Shown here in pieces: positions 55,318-64,000 of a stretch of 64,000 nt of DNA (position 1 is its first letter; each line of letters opens with the position of its first letter). Where the stretch lies: positions 1 to 64,000 of the forward strand of contig NZ_PDUS01000014.1 of the NCBI RefSeq assembly GCF_002723455.1, given 5' to 3'. The notes beneath the pieces were generated by a model. It worked only from the letters and a program-made list of their open reading frames with translations, was not told the origin of the DNA and did no database searches. Origin of the DNA: Pseudoalteromonas sp. 3D05. Lineage in GTDB: Bacteria; Pseudomonadota; Gammaproteobacteria; Enterobacterales; Alteromonadaceae. Both the position numbers and the translations under genes were made by a program.

Positions 55318-56979
55318 ATGAAATTAAACACGTTAATAATCCCTATTTTGCTATCAGTTAATAGCTCTACGCTTTATGCAAATGAAAGTAACAGTGGTTT
55401 GATTGAACCCATCATGGTTACGATTCCAGCAGGTACTTTTCAGATGGGTGATATCAATAAAGAAGATGCTCAGCCGATCCGTAAAGTAACGCTACCCGAG
55501 TTTAGCTTAGGCAAATATGAAGTAACCGTCAGAGAGTTTCGTCACTTTGTTAATGAGTCTGGCTATGACATGCCAACTCAATGCATTCACCAATTAAATG
55601 GCTGGTTTAATTATGGAGCAACAGCAGGCACTTGGGAGAATAACTCGCTCAACACCAGTGACTTTCAACCCGTTAATTGCATTGGTTGGAAAGCAGCTAA
55701 TGCGTACGTTAAATGGTTAGCTGAAAAAACAGGTCGCCCTTATCGCCTCCCCAGTGAAGCTGAGTGGGAATACGCGGCAAGAGCTGGCACAAATAGCACA
55801 TATTATTTTGGTGACGACCCCAGTCAAACCCTTGTTTGTGAGTACGAGAATACAGCTGATTTAACCGGCGAAAATATACTACAACGCGATGCTAACACCA
55901 GCTATGTTAATTTTTTTAATGGTAAGTCAAACTGTGTTGATCACTCAGCTTATGCAAGTATTGTCGGCATGTATAAACCAAACCCGTTTGGCCTGCATGA
56001 CATGGTGAGTAATGTAGTTGAGTTTATTGCTGACTGCTACAAAAATAACTACGAGAATGCCCCTACCAATGGTCAGCCTTGGACAAAGGATGATTGCAAA
56101 ACCCACGTAGCACGAGGCGGCAGTTGGCATTGGAATACATTTGCGGTTAGTGAAAGAGGCGTCATGGGTTTGAATTTTATCGGCGCAGTCGAAGGATTAA
56201 GAGTTGCGCTGGACGGTGCAGCCCCACCAATGGAAGGCAACACAAAGCAGTTTAAAAAAGCGCTAAAAATAGCACAACACAGTGAACAACTAAGGCGTGA
56301 TGCGGTTTTGCCCTACCCAGACAAAGTCACTAATTTGACCATAGAACAACAGCACGACCTTGTTACTTTAAACTGGGACAAAAGCGAACAAGCAGACATT
56401 GAAAGTTACCGTGTTTACAGAAACCCTGCTGCTGGTAGCACGTTTAAACTGTTAGCATTAAACATTGTAGAAACAACATTTAAAGATGCCAATATTGATA
56501 ACCACCAATATGAATACACAGTCGTCGCAGTCAGGCATCACCAGCAAAGTGATTATAGTAATACGGTTAAAACACGAGCCCCTTGGGTAAAAATACCAGG
56601 AAGGTTGGAAGCAGAATCAGCAACTGAAATCACTGGTTCCTCAGTGACAAGAACTTCGGACCTTGATGGTAAATTTAATTTAACAGGCCCCGGTGGCATA
56701 AGTGACAAGGCACTAATGAACTATCAGTTGGAGGTCACAAAATCAGGGCTTTATTCACTAAGTTACCGAGTAGCGGCTCCTAATGACACTAGAGGCTTTG
56801 CAATACTAGTCAATGACAAAGAGCTCACTACAGAAAAAGTCACAAGCACTGGGGGCTACCATCAATGGCAAACCCAAACAGGCGCTACCGTATACCTAAA
56901 CCAAGGTAAGAATAAATTAACGATACAATCACATGATAAAGGCTGGAAACTAAACTGGGTTAACTTCAAACAGAATTAG
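55318..56979 (+). CDS. Secreted SUMF1-type protein with FN3 and carbohydrate-binding-like domains
   Basis: 553 residues with a signal peptide (about 1-21). The SUMF1/formylglycine-generating-enzyme-like domain (about 28-300) has VTIPAGTFQMGD, YEVTVREFRHFV, YRLPSEAEWEYAARAG and HVARGGSWHW. The FGE-type paired catalytic Cys near the domain end is not seen (GVMGLNFIGAVEGLRVA instead), so it is not a canonical sulfatase activator. A fibronectin III domain (about 333-420) and a C-terminal CBM6/35-like jelly roll (about 428-553; RLEAESATEI) follow. It probably binds or modifies an extracellular polysaccharide or protein. Confidence 0.85.
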   Translation: MKLNTLIIPILLSVNSSTLYANESNSGLIEPIMVTIPAGTFQMGDINKEDAQPIRKVTLPEFSLGKYEVTVREFRHFVNESGYDMPTQCIHQLNGWFNYGATAGTWENNSLNTSDFQPVNCIGWKAANAYVKWLAEKTGRPYRLPSEAEWEYAARAGTNSTYYFGDDPSQTLVCEYENTADLTGENILQRDANTSYVNFFNGKSNCVDHSAYASIVGMYKPNPFGLHDMVSNVVEFIADCYKNNYENAPTNGQPWTKDDCKTHVARGGSWHWNTFAVSERGVMGLNFIGAVEGLRVALDGAAPPMEGNTKQFKKALKIAQHSEQLRRDAVLPYPDKVTNLTIEQQHDLVTLNWDKSEQADIESYRVYRNPAAGSTFKLLALNIVETTFKDANIDNHQYEYTVVAVRHHQQSDYSNTVKTRAPWVKIPGRLEAESATEITGSSVTRTSDLDGKFNLTGPGGISDKALMNYQLEVTKSGLYSLSYRVAAPNDTRGFAILVNDKELTTEKVTSTGGYHQWQTQTGATVYLNQGKNKLTIQSHDKGWKLNWVNFKQN

Positions 56980-56991
56980 CGAGTTTAATAA

Positions 56992-57025
56992 AGCGTAAAG
57001 GCCCTACCATCGTTGCCTTTACGCT
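56992..57025. terminator. Bidirectional terminator stem-loop
   Basis: AGCGTAAAGGC / GCCTTTACGCT with a 12-base loop between converging genes. On the minus strand TTATT follows; on the plus strand there is no U tract. Confidence 0.6.
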
Positions 57026-57048
57026 GTTAAATAGGCGCTTAATGCAAT

Positions 57049-58872
57049 TCATAAGCTCAAAGAGTTTAGCTTCTTTTCATTTATGCGCCGCCAATAGTCA
57101 CTGCCTTTTTCGTTGATATATTGAGAATAAAAATCATAATTTACTTGCGGGTTTTCAGTGCCGCAGATCAATAGCGCGACATCTAAGCTAAGAGAAAGAT
57201 TACCCGCCAATTGTGCTTGCTCAAAAGTACGTTCTGCATGGGCAATAAATGCTTCAGTATCGTTTTGTGCATCGGCTAGCAGCGTTTTCAAGTAAGAGTT
57301 ATCTGCGCTATCAAATGTAATACCTGCCATAAGTGCTTGAGCATCTGTAAGGCGGTTTTTACTAATATAAAATTCCATTAACTGCTTGCGACTAGTTCGT
57401 GCAGCCCAAAATTCAGGCGTCAAGGTTGCAAGTTTCACTACTTGTTTTAAGTGAGGTTCTTTATCCTCACGGCTTTTGGCAAAAATAGCATAATGAAACG
57501 GTACTATAGCCAAGTGATAACTAGGAAATTGATAAGCCTTCATTTTGTGCTCGGCTTCTCTTAAATAGTGGTACTTATCATCCTCTTGTTTATTTTTATG
57601 CGCCAACACTGATAAGTAAGTCAAAGCATCTAACTCACGTTGTTTGTCGCGAGCCTCGAAGGCTAACTTGGCTGAAGTAAGCAGGCTATGCTTGATAGCG
57701 CTATAATCAGCTTGATTATGATCTATCCACGACTGCGCAATCAACGCGTCGGCTTGTCGAGGTAAATCATTAATCTTTTTAAATTGACCTATCGCATCAG
57801 TTAGCTTTGTGGTGCTTAAGTTAAATAACTCTTTTTGAGTTAATACCTCACTTTGCATGAGCAAAGCATTCCCCACATAATGCGTGTTTTTTTGTAAAAT
57901 AGCCGCTTTTTCAAGTTTTGTTGCCATCACCATCGCTTTTTCACGCTCACCCATTCTTAAATAACTATTTGTAAGATGACTAAGAATAATCAGATCGTTA
58001 GGAGCTTGCTGATGGGCAATTGTTAAGTTTGCTTGCTTAACTGGGGGCGCTTGCGCTTCATTAAGTAGATTATAGATAACGGGGTTATTTAAGTGCTTTA
58101 AGAGCTGTTTTGTCGCATCGCGTTGATCGGCCCCCAATACATGGCCACGCCAATCAGCAAACGGGCCCTTTAGAATAAAATCAATATATGTTTTTTGCTT
58201 AAATGTGCGCATCGAGCCTGACAAAATCAACGGATACTCACTGGCTAATTGAGGATATTCATAATCGGCTGAGACTTGAAAATAAGCAGTATCTAAATGA
58301 GCTATCTCAGTGAAATCAAAGTGCTCATCATCACTAAAATTGACACGATTTTGGTTTGACTGGGTACTAAATGGGATATACGCAATATTAATAACAGCGC
58401 TATCAACATCTTCGGATGGATTGGCGATTAAATACATCAACGCAATAGCAAAAAGGGTTAGCGCCGTAAACGCCATAGCTAGCCATTTTTTTCGCTGTTG
58501 CGAGAGTGATAAAGCCGCTGTTACCTGCTCTGCTTTATTTAAATTTAAAGCACTTAACGCTGTTTCGTTATCACTGTGAGTTGCATCAATTTTGAGTTGC
58601 CATTGATAACCTCGTTTTGAAAAGGTTTTAATTGCATGGCCACCAAAAAGCCCTCTTAAATTACTAATGCTTTGAAAAACAGCCTGCTCAGACACAACCT
58701 TGTCTTGCCACACCTGCGATAAAATATCGTCTTTACTAAATACAGTATCTGTATGTTGCAAAAGTAGTGTAAGTACTTTGGCTTCGTTGTGTCGAATAGC
58801 CAAGTCCTGACCATTATTTTTAAGTACCAAACTCGTACTATCAAACTCAAAAGTATCAAATATATAACGCAT
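57049..58872 (-). CDS. CadC/ToxR-like winged-helix membrane regulator with TPR sensor
   Basis: 607 residues. The N-terminal winged helix (about 1-95) has RYIFDTFEFDSTSLVLKNNG, LTLLLQHTDTVFSKDDILSQVWQ and FSKRGYQWQL. One membrane segment follows (about 130-150; WLAMAFTALTLFAIALMYLI). The periplasmic part (about 155-607) has TPR-like helices (PNDLIILSHLTNSYLRMGEREKAM and others). A membrane-bound one-component regulator is implied. The direct neighbours (SUMF1 protein, lipid-transfer-like operon) are candidate targets. The RBS is weak. Confidence 0.87.
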   Translation of the reverse strand: MRYIFDTFEFDSTSLVLKNNGQDLAIRHNEAKVLTLLLQHTDTVFSKDDILSQVWQDKVVSEQAVFQSISNLRGLFGGHAIKTFSKRGYQWQLKIDATHSDNETALSALNLNKAEQVTAALSLSQQRKKWLAMAFTALTLFAIALMYLIANPSEDVDSAVINIAYIPFSTQSNQNRVNFSDDEHFDFTEIAHLDTAYFQVSADYEYPQLASEYPLILSGSMRTFKQKTYIDFILKGPFADWRGHVLGADQRDATKQLLKHLNNPVIYNLLNEAQAPPVKQANLTIAHQQAPNDLIILSHLTNSYLRMGEREKAMVMATKLEKAAILQKNTHYVGNALLMQSEVLTQKELFNLSTTKLTDAIGQFKKINDLPRQADALIAQSWIDHNQADYSAIKHSLLTSAKLAFEARDKQRELDALTYLSVLAHKNKQEDDKYHYLREAEHKMKAYQFPSYHLAIVPFHYAIFAKSREDKEPHLKQVVKLATLTPEFWAARTSRKQLMEFYISKNRLTDAQALMAGITFDSADNSYLKTLLADAQNDTEAFIAHAERTFEQAQLAGNLSLSLDVALLICGTENPQVNYDFYSQYINEKGSDYWRRINEKKLNSLSL

Positions 58873-59287
58873 TGTTTTTATTATAATGGCTCATTTAGTA
58901 ATTTGGTCTATTCGCATTAGCCCACAAGCCAATTAAGAATGGTTAATTTACAATCATATAGTAAAAAATCACGCGAGTCTGTACCCGTGTGATAGCTTTT
59001 AGAGACCACTCAATCACATTTAAAAACCTAAATTTATAGTATGTGCATATCAAGCAGGTGGGTTAACAACCATTAAAAACATCGTTTTGCTTAAAGAGCA
59101 CTATTATAGAGCTGTTCACTTTTTCAATAAGAAAAGTAACTTGTAATTTCACCTCATTAAAATATGCCTTTCTAATTCTAAGTAAAATTATCGGTATGTG
59201 GTATGTAGGATGCTTAAGAAGCAGGTAGCGTTGAAAGTCGCCGCTGAAGATAGATTTATTATTCAGGGTTCTGGTTACTTTATATAA
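58873..59287. other. Intergenic region, no gene seen
   Basis: About 415 AT-rich bases upstream of the leftward regulator. It holds that gene's promoter. No ORF, operator or repeat is recognised. Confidence 0.5.
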
Positions 59288-59325
59288 AAAAGCACGATAA
59301 ATGGGTGAGCATTTAGCGTGCTTTT
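59288..59325 (-). terminator. Intrinsic terminator of the lipid-transfer-like operon
   Basis: AAAAGCACG / CGTGCTTTT with imperfect inner ATAAATG/CATTTAG pairing and a 6-base loop; U tract on the minus strand. It lies 31 bases after the stop at 59356. Confidence 0.8.
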
Positions 59326-59355
59326 AGATATTGCTTTAAAATAACCCTTTACTTG

Positions 59356-61113
59356 TTAAGAACCGTATAGAGCTTTCATCAATTGGCGTAGATTTTTTTG
59401 GTTCTTCTCCGTCTTGATCAATGCTTTTAAACGTTTTTTTACTTTGGGTTGCGATTTTGCTTGTTGGCTTAACGCCGATATCGCAGCGCTTCGAATGTCT
59501 CTAGAATAATTAGAGTCAGCAAAGGCATAAATACTAGCGACTTGTTCGGCATCTAACTCATTGTTACCCATTGCCTTTATAATCGCGCCTTGTGCTTTAC
59601 TATCGGTTTCCTGTTCTAGTTGATTACTCAGGTAATTCAAACTTTCTCTACTTGGCATTTTTGCCAGGGCTTCTGCCGCATTTAAGCGCAACCTTGGGCT
59701 ATCAACAGTGAGATAGTCTCCAATAAGTTGTTGATGAGCATTATCCCCACTATTACCTAAAGCGGTAATTAAGGCTGATGCTTTCTCTTGCGTTGCACTG
59801 GTGCTCAATGTATCTGCTAATTTTTGGGTTAACTGAGTTGAAAACTCACTGCCCCGCTGGTTTTTTGCAATGGCCCCCATAACCATTAAAGCACTATGAG
59901 CCAACTTTGAGTTTTCTTCATTGAGACCATATGACATGGAATACTCAAAAATAGCCTCTACCTGTATGTCCGTTAATGGCTTTTCACTGTATTTTAGTGC
60001 CATTAAACTTCGAAAACGCTGATTAGGAGAAAACAAATCTTGCTCAACAAATACCTCTGTCAGTAACTGCTTAGAATTAACTGAATCATGTTTACCTAAA
60101 TACATAAACAATTTACTTTCTAACGGATCAGCAATTGCTTTTGTTGAAATAAGCGCTTTTAAACTTCCCAAGTATTGATCATTGTTATAAAGAAATTGCA
60201 GTAACTCCTTTCGATCACCCTCAAGCCAATCCATACCTTTTAAAGTAGTTATAAACGCTTCAACATTTTTTAAAGGTTGAGGCGGCGCTTTAGGATAAAC
60301 CCAATCAGCGCTCAAATATTTCCATTGTTTAGGGTCTTCAGGTAAATGCAGTAACCTAGCATCATCCGGTATAGATTGTTTTTTGCGGACTAAGCTAAGC
60401 GTTTGCATTACCTCAATCACCATATTGTCATCGCTACTGTTGACTTTAATATGACTATTTCCGAGGGTACTTGTTAGCCAGCATTTATCATTTTCAAAGG
60501 TAAACTCATCTCTAATAATGTTAGCCGTGTCTAGTTGCATTAGATTTTTGGCAGCATTAGTGCTTCGCCTAGTGTCAGTAGGTTCTATATAACTAAGTTT
60601 ATTTCGCATTAGTTTATTGTCAGCTAAAACCGTGTAGAGTGATTTATATTGACCAATGTCATCACGCTCTTTAACCCAGTACGTGTCACCCTGTAAATTT
60701 TCAGGTTGCTTAGCACGGTGAAAGGCGCGATATAAAGCGATCAACTTTTGTTGATCGGCTTTTTTTAATTTAGCATTGAATCGATAATCTAGAATTTCCC
60801 CCGTGCTATTGCTGATTTTCACAGCAAATGGCACAGAGTATTCATTGCTTGTACTCAATATTTTATTTAGCTTTGCTGTGGCTTGGTACAACTCAAACCC
60901 CAACCAATAGGATTTCTCTTCAACCAACAATGGTCGATAAATTAACCGCCCGTGCAAGTCAAACTGACTTTTAGCAGGGCTGTTCATCGAAGTGATATTA
61001 GTATCAGCTTTTGATTGAAGTTCAGCCCAAACAGTGCAACGCGGCACTGCATAAGCGGCTGAAACATAACCTAATAGAGTGCAAATTAATAAACTTATTT
61101 TAATTAAACGCAT
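59356..61113 (-). CDS. Secreted HEAT-repeat protein resembling the vitellogenin/MTP N-terminal lipid-transfer module
   Basis: 585 residues with a signal peptide (about 1-22). A beta-rich region (about 25-250) is followed by helical HEAT-type repeats to the end. The order and local motifs resemble the large lipid transfer protein module: KERDDIGQYKSLYTVL then K..YI...DTRR in the barrel region, SKLAHSALMVMGAIAK in the helical region, and ALITALGNSGDNAHQQLI before LRLNAAEALAKMPS. These parallel eukaryotic consensus patterns as I recall them; no alignment was run. It lies 15 bases after a large lipoprotein gene, as the second gene of the operon. ATG at 61113 is chosen over a GTG one codon earlier. 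Confidence 0.78.
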   Translation of the reverse strand: MRLIKISLLICTLLGYVSAAYAVPRCTVWAELQSKADTNITSMNSPAKSQFDLHGRLIYRPLLVEEKSYWLGFELYQATAKLNKILSTSNEYSVPFAVKISNSTGEILDYRFNAKLKKADQQKLIALYRAFHRAKQPENLQGDTYWVKERDDIGQYKSLYTVLADNKLMRNKLSYIEPTDTRRSTNAAKNLMQLDTANIIRDEFTFENDKCWLTSTLGNSHIKVNSSDDNMVIEVMQTLSLVRKKQSIPDDARLLHLPEDPKQWKYLSADWVYPKAPPQPLKNVEAFITTLKGMDWLEGDRKELLQFLYNNDQYLGSLKALISTKAIADPLESKLFMYLGKHDSVNSKQLLTEVFVEQDLFSPNQRFRSLMALKYSEKPLTDIQVEAIFEYSMSYGLNEENSKLAHSALMVMGAIAKNQRGSEFSTQLTQKLADTLSTSATQEKASALITALGNSGDNAHQQLIGDYLTVDSPRLRLNAAEALAKMPSRESLNYLSNQLEQETDSKAQGAIIKAMGNNELDAEQVASIYAFADSNYSRDIRSAAISALSQQAKSQPKVKKRLKALIKTEKNQKNLRQLMKALYGS

Positions 61114-61131
61114 CACACTTTGGCCTTTTTA

Positions 61132-63000
61132 CTAATAATTTAAGGTTGCTGATTCTTCTAGAATTGTCCAGCTTTTGTCATACAAGGTGCCTGTATCGTA
61201 GATAGTTTGAGTTTTTGTTTTGGTTTTAATTTTACAGCACCACTTATATTTAGGGTACTTAACATAAACATAAAACTCACCAGAAATTGCTTCAATATCA
61301 TTCGTTACATCAATCCCTAAAGTTATTTTAGAATCAGTAATTGCTTTAGCTAAATCCGCATAAAGTGTGGCATTGAATGTATCTGCAATAATCAAGAAAT
61401 CGATACCAACACCGCCGCTTGCAACGCCCAAATTGATTTCAGCACTGGCGTAAGCATCCATGCTGGCAGAGACAATATCTCCCCCTAAGTCAATACGGCT
61501 ATTACCATAGGCTAAACCAATCCCTAAATCTAAGCTTCCGCTAACACCCGCCTCAACAGTAACCGGAACAATAACAATGGTGAACGTTGTTTCCACTACT
61601 TTTTGCTCTTCGCTCCAACTGTATCCTAAAGATTTATCTAACGCCGTTAACGTATCGCCCTCGTCAATCAAAGTATCACCAAGCACACTAAAACTTGCCG
61701 CATACGTTATTTCACCATCGCTTACATTCGCGCTTGCTTCGGCACTGGCGCTCACTAAGCTCGCTGATTTATCAAATAGGTAAAGATCGAGATCGGCTTC
61801 TACTAACGCCTCTGCTGAACCACCATTACTAGACGTAACATTCATATAACTATAAAAAGAAGGGCTGATTGCCACTGCATCACTGTCACCATAAGTGCCA
61901 CTCCAACTCCCAACTTTGGCCAACGATGTTGCCGCTGAAGCGTTAGTCTGTGAAGCTGGCGCTGAAGTGAGTGTTGTTTTTTTACTGCTTAACTCTGCCG
62001 ATTCTGCTGTTTTAACTTCGTCATGGTAAAGCACATAAGGAACTTCAACGGTAATATTGTTATTTTCTTTATCATCTTCAATTTCAGCCGAGTCATCCTG
62101 AAAAGTAAATGTCATGCTGAAACTATTTTTGTCACTTTCGCGATCAAAGTTATCGTGTATCGCTTTAAGCAGTTCACCATTTACAGCAACATCCCAAGGA
62201 AAGTAATGAGATTGCTCGTGATCAGGAAATACGATTTTCATTGTATCCCCATAAGCTTGCTCAAGTTCATTCCATAAATGAGCATCATAAGTATTATCGC
62301 CGATGGTTATCGTTGCACTGATGTCAGCCTCTTTGACGGAATCGCCAAATTTTTTGGCATTAACAAAACCGATTAAATCAGGTACTTTATGCGTTGGTTG
62401 ACCACCACCGCTGGTATCTCTTTTACCAGGACCTGGAAAAATAGCAAAGCCGTCTCCAACTTTAACTTTTTGTAAAACAAAATCATGGTATCGACCATCT
62501 TTGATGGCAATCGAGCTGTAAGTTGTTTCGTCGCCTGATTCAATCCCGCGCGATTTATTATCTGTCACATCAGCTTCATTTGATATTACACCGCTGGTGT
62601 CAACAAAAGCGGCAATAACAAACTCACCGGTACTGAGGTCTTCGTTTGGAAGGATCAGTTTTGCACTATGATTTTGCTCCCCTTCTTGTAACTGCTCAAT
62701 ATAAAACTCACCCAAATCATAACCATCTGGCTCTTCTTCAGTTTCAAGCTCACTCACTTTGCTTCTTTCAATTAAAATAAAAGAAACACCGACATGCTCA
62801 TTCGTTAATAATGTTGTTTCTGTACTGAAATCTACAGTAATTTCTTGCCCTGGTTGGTAAACCTCATTGTCTACAGAGCTCATAGATTTCAAAGCGACAT
62901 TAGCAACAACTTCTTGTTCGGTGGGTTCATTATCCGAACACCCAACTATTAAAGTTAGAGATAAAGCCAACACAGCGCTAACCCTTTTGGACTGATTCAT
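61132..63000 (-). CDS. Large lipoprotein, beta-rich, hypothetical
   Basis: 622 residues with a lipoprotein signal ending LIVGC (Cys21); the next residue is Ser, so outer-membrane sorting is expected. Residues about 30-330 look like beta-sandwich modules with acidic loops; a Ser/Thr/Ala-rich linker follows (about 340-365). The second half (about 375-590) alternates hydrophobic and small residues, as in SLDLGIGLAYGNSRIDLGG and ASAEINLGVASGGVGIDFL, like extended amphipathic strands. A short Cys- and Lys-rich tail has KWCCKIKTKTKTQT. No known family is recognised. It is the first gene of the operon with the HEAT/lipid-transfer-like protein. RBS AGGAA. Confidence 0.8.
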   Translation of the reverse strand: MNQSKRVSAVLALSLTLIVGCSDNEPTEQEVVANVALKSMSSVDNEVYQPGQEITVDFSTETTLLTNEHVGVSFILIERSKVSELETEEEPDGYDLGEFYIEQLQEGEQNHSAKLILPNEDLSTGEFVIAAFVDTSGVISNEADVTDNKSRGIESGDETTYSSIAIKDGRYHDFVLQKVKVGDGFAIFPGPGKRDTSGGGQPTHKVPDLIGFVNAKKFGDSVKEADISATITIGDNTYDAHLWNELEQAYGDTMKIVFPDHEQSHYFPWDVAVNGELLKAIHDNFDRESDKNSFSMTFTFQDDSAEIEDDKENNNITVEVPYVLYHDEVKTAESAELSSKKTTLTSAPASQTNASAATSLAKVGSWSGTYGDSDAVAISPSFYSYMNVTSSNGGSAEALVEADLDLYLFDKSASLVSASAEASANVSDGEITYAASFSVLGDTLIDEGDTLTALDKSLGYSWSEEQKVVETTFTIVIVPVTVEAGVSGSLDLGIGLAYGNSRIDLGGDIVSASMDAYASAEINLGVASGGVGIDFLIIADTFNATLYADLAKAITDSKITLGIDVTNDIEAISGEFYVYVKYPKYKWCCKIKTKTKTQTIYDTGTLYDKSWTILEESATLNY

Positions 63001-63145
63001 ATTGCGATTCCTAAGTTATTGATTGTCATTTTGAGAACTACTTATTAATTAACAAAACCCATGCTTTTATTTAAATTCTGATAGATTCATTTTCAATGGC
63101 GGTTAAGCTTAAACACAACTTAATTTATGGCTGAATTTAGGCCGT

Positions 63146-63286
63146 TTATTTATCATTAAAAATATCTCTACTTTGGTCTTTGATAAGTAAATAACAGCGC
63201 GTACTTTCACTTATTTGTTTAGTCAGAGTGGGCTCACCAGCTAAACTTTTTAGTGTAAATTTGCTATTACTTGGACCAGTAACCAT
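63146..63286 (-). CDS. Possible 46-residue ORF
   Basis: An ATG at 63286 preceded by AAGG at about 10 bases opens a 46-codon frame of normal composition (MVTGPSNSKFTLKSLAGE at the start, IKDQSRDIFNDK at the end). It has no recognisable domain. It could be a small protein or a gene remnant. Confidence 0.3.
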   Translation of the reverse strand: MVTGPSNSKFTLKSLAGEPTLTKQISESTRCYLLIKDQSRDIFNDK

Positions 63287-63807
63287 CAATTATGTACCTT
63301 GAACCCAACAAGCACTTTATGTGTAACGACACCACACAATAAGTACGTAAATTTAACTACCTAGGAATATAGCAAAACATACAGAGTTTAATTTTAAACG
63401 CCGTGATTTATACCTAGATAGTACTTTTAGGGTACAAAAAACACATATTTCAAAGGCTATATCACAATAATGGATGAATTATGGAGGGATAAAAAATAAA
63501 CCAATTTAATCAACGTTAGATGTCAGAAACTAACAAAAATGTTTAAGTTTCATACAGATTAAACTTTTCCTTATTATAGGATTGTTGCCATCCAATTGAG
63601 CCACTCTAGTAAGAAAGTAAGGGCTAGCAAAGAGGTCACCGATAAAATTTTTAAAGAGAAACAGAGAAGTTGCGTGCTAGGAATAATAAAAAATAAGAGC
63701 TCAGGGTAAACCCACAACCAACAGTTCGGCGATAAAGCGCCTCCTAAAACTCATAACTTGCAAACTAGTGCGTGCCATACCTGATAGCTGACGGCTCATA
63801 GCTCAAA

Positions 63808-63841
63808 TGCGCGCCTGACCTTTTCGAATTTCAGGCGCGCA
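63808..63841 (-). terminator. Strong stem-loop, probable terminator of the partial gene
   Basis: Perfect 11-bp GC-rich stem TGCGCGCCTGA / TCAGGCGCGCA with a 12-base loop, 47 bases after the stop of the leftward partial gene. Only TTT follows on the minus strand. Confidence 0.55.
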
Positions 63842-63888
63842 CATTTACTTCAAGTTTATATAGCTTCAACCTGCTTTACTTTTTCCCT

Positions 63889-64000
63889 TTATTCTCCCGC
63901 AAACTTTAACATTCGCGTTTGATCGGTAAGCTCAATATCAACCAGCTTGAACGGGCCTTTGGCAGCTTTAGCTATCGCGAAAGGCATCGTGAAATTATCA
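63889..64000 (-). CDS. C-terminal end of an unidentified gene (partial)
   Basis: Reading leftward from the window edge, an open frame encodes FTMPFAIAKAAKGPFKLV and then IELTDQTRMLKFAGE before TAA. The 5' part lies outside the window. The C-terminus reads like a conserved protein but is too short to identify. Confidence 0.65.
   Translation of the reverse strand, partial: DNFTMPFAIAKAAKGPFKLVDIELTDQTRMLKFAGE

Larger units (their letters stand above)
63001..63888. other. Long intergenic region
   Basis: About 890 bases upstream of the lipoprotein operon. It holds the operon promoter, one possible 46-codon ORF (63146-63286) and a strong hairpin (63808-63841). The section 63300-63780 shows nothing I can support. 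Confidence 0.5.

Noticed and set aside
55318..56979. Active sulfatase-maturating enzyme (FGE)
   Set aside because: The SUMF1 fold is clear, but the catalytic Cys-containing motif is not present and no sulfatase gene is in the window.
1..64000. CRISPR array, prophage or defence island
   Set aside because: No regularly spaced repeats, cas genes, integrase, phage structural genes or recognised defence genes were found on either strand.

Overview
This 64 kb window is chromosomal DNA from a marine gammaproteobacterium, most likely Pseudoalteromonas or a close relative in the Alteromonadales. The base composition is AT-rich. The housekeeping block recX-alaS-lysC-csrA is in the usual gammaproteobacterial order. 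The rest is typical of a free-living marine heterotroph: many two-component and membrane-bound regulators, secreted hydrolases, a GH19-type chitinase and many small conserved proteins. No rRNA, tRNA, CRISPR array, prophage or intact transposase gene was found. The genus call is an inference from gene content.

Layout. 1-6726: a dispersed-repeat copy, a YcxB-like protein, then a leftward block csrA, lysC, alaS, recX, a BPSS1780-type membrane protein and ribA. 6852-9679: a second repeat copy, a secreted TPR/TonB-C protein, and small housekeeping genes (low-molecular-weight phosphatase, TPR, Trp-rich, YjdM/PhnA). 9852-16080: an OmpR-type two-component pair, a delta-class carbonic anhydrase, an M23 peptidase, a secreted pyroglutamyl-peptidase-fold protein without the catalytic Cys, and a YqhA-like protein. 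16327-23349: a signalling cluster with a LysR regulator, an H-NOX gas sensor coupled to a hybrid kinase, a GAF hybrid kinase and a periplasmic solute-binding-like protein. 23912-30861: stress and accessory enzymes (general stress protein, topoisomerase IB, large catalase) and the chitinase, which has a striking palindrome upstream.

31012-37429: a serine hydrolase divergent from a winged-helix/beta-propeller regulator with no canonical start codon, a DUF1206 protein, and a TPR plus membrane-protein pair. 37516-40915: a MITE-like element, a MerR/methyltransferase operon behind a 19-bp-spacer promoter, and a NarL-type two-component system. 41200-50831: AcpH, two membrane-embedded AraC regulators each next to a DUF2306 membrane protein, a YdjM-type protein, a TPR protein and a NIT-domain chemoreceptor. 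51100-56979: kynureninase with a lipoprotein kynurenine-formamidase-like hydrolase, an SDR and a SUMF1/FN3/carbohydrate-binding protein. 57049-63000: a winged-helix/TPR regulator, then a two-gene operon made of a secreted protein resembling the lipid-transfer module of vitellogenin/MTP and a large lipoprotein. A partial gene runs off the right edge.

The strongest candidate for an undescribed system is that last operon (59356-63000). Other items that merit checking are the H-NOX with an altered YxSxR motif, the Cys-to-Ser C15-fold protein, the non-AUG regulator, the repeated AraC/DUF2306 modules, and the dyad upstream of the chitinase.
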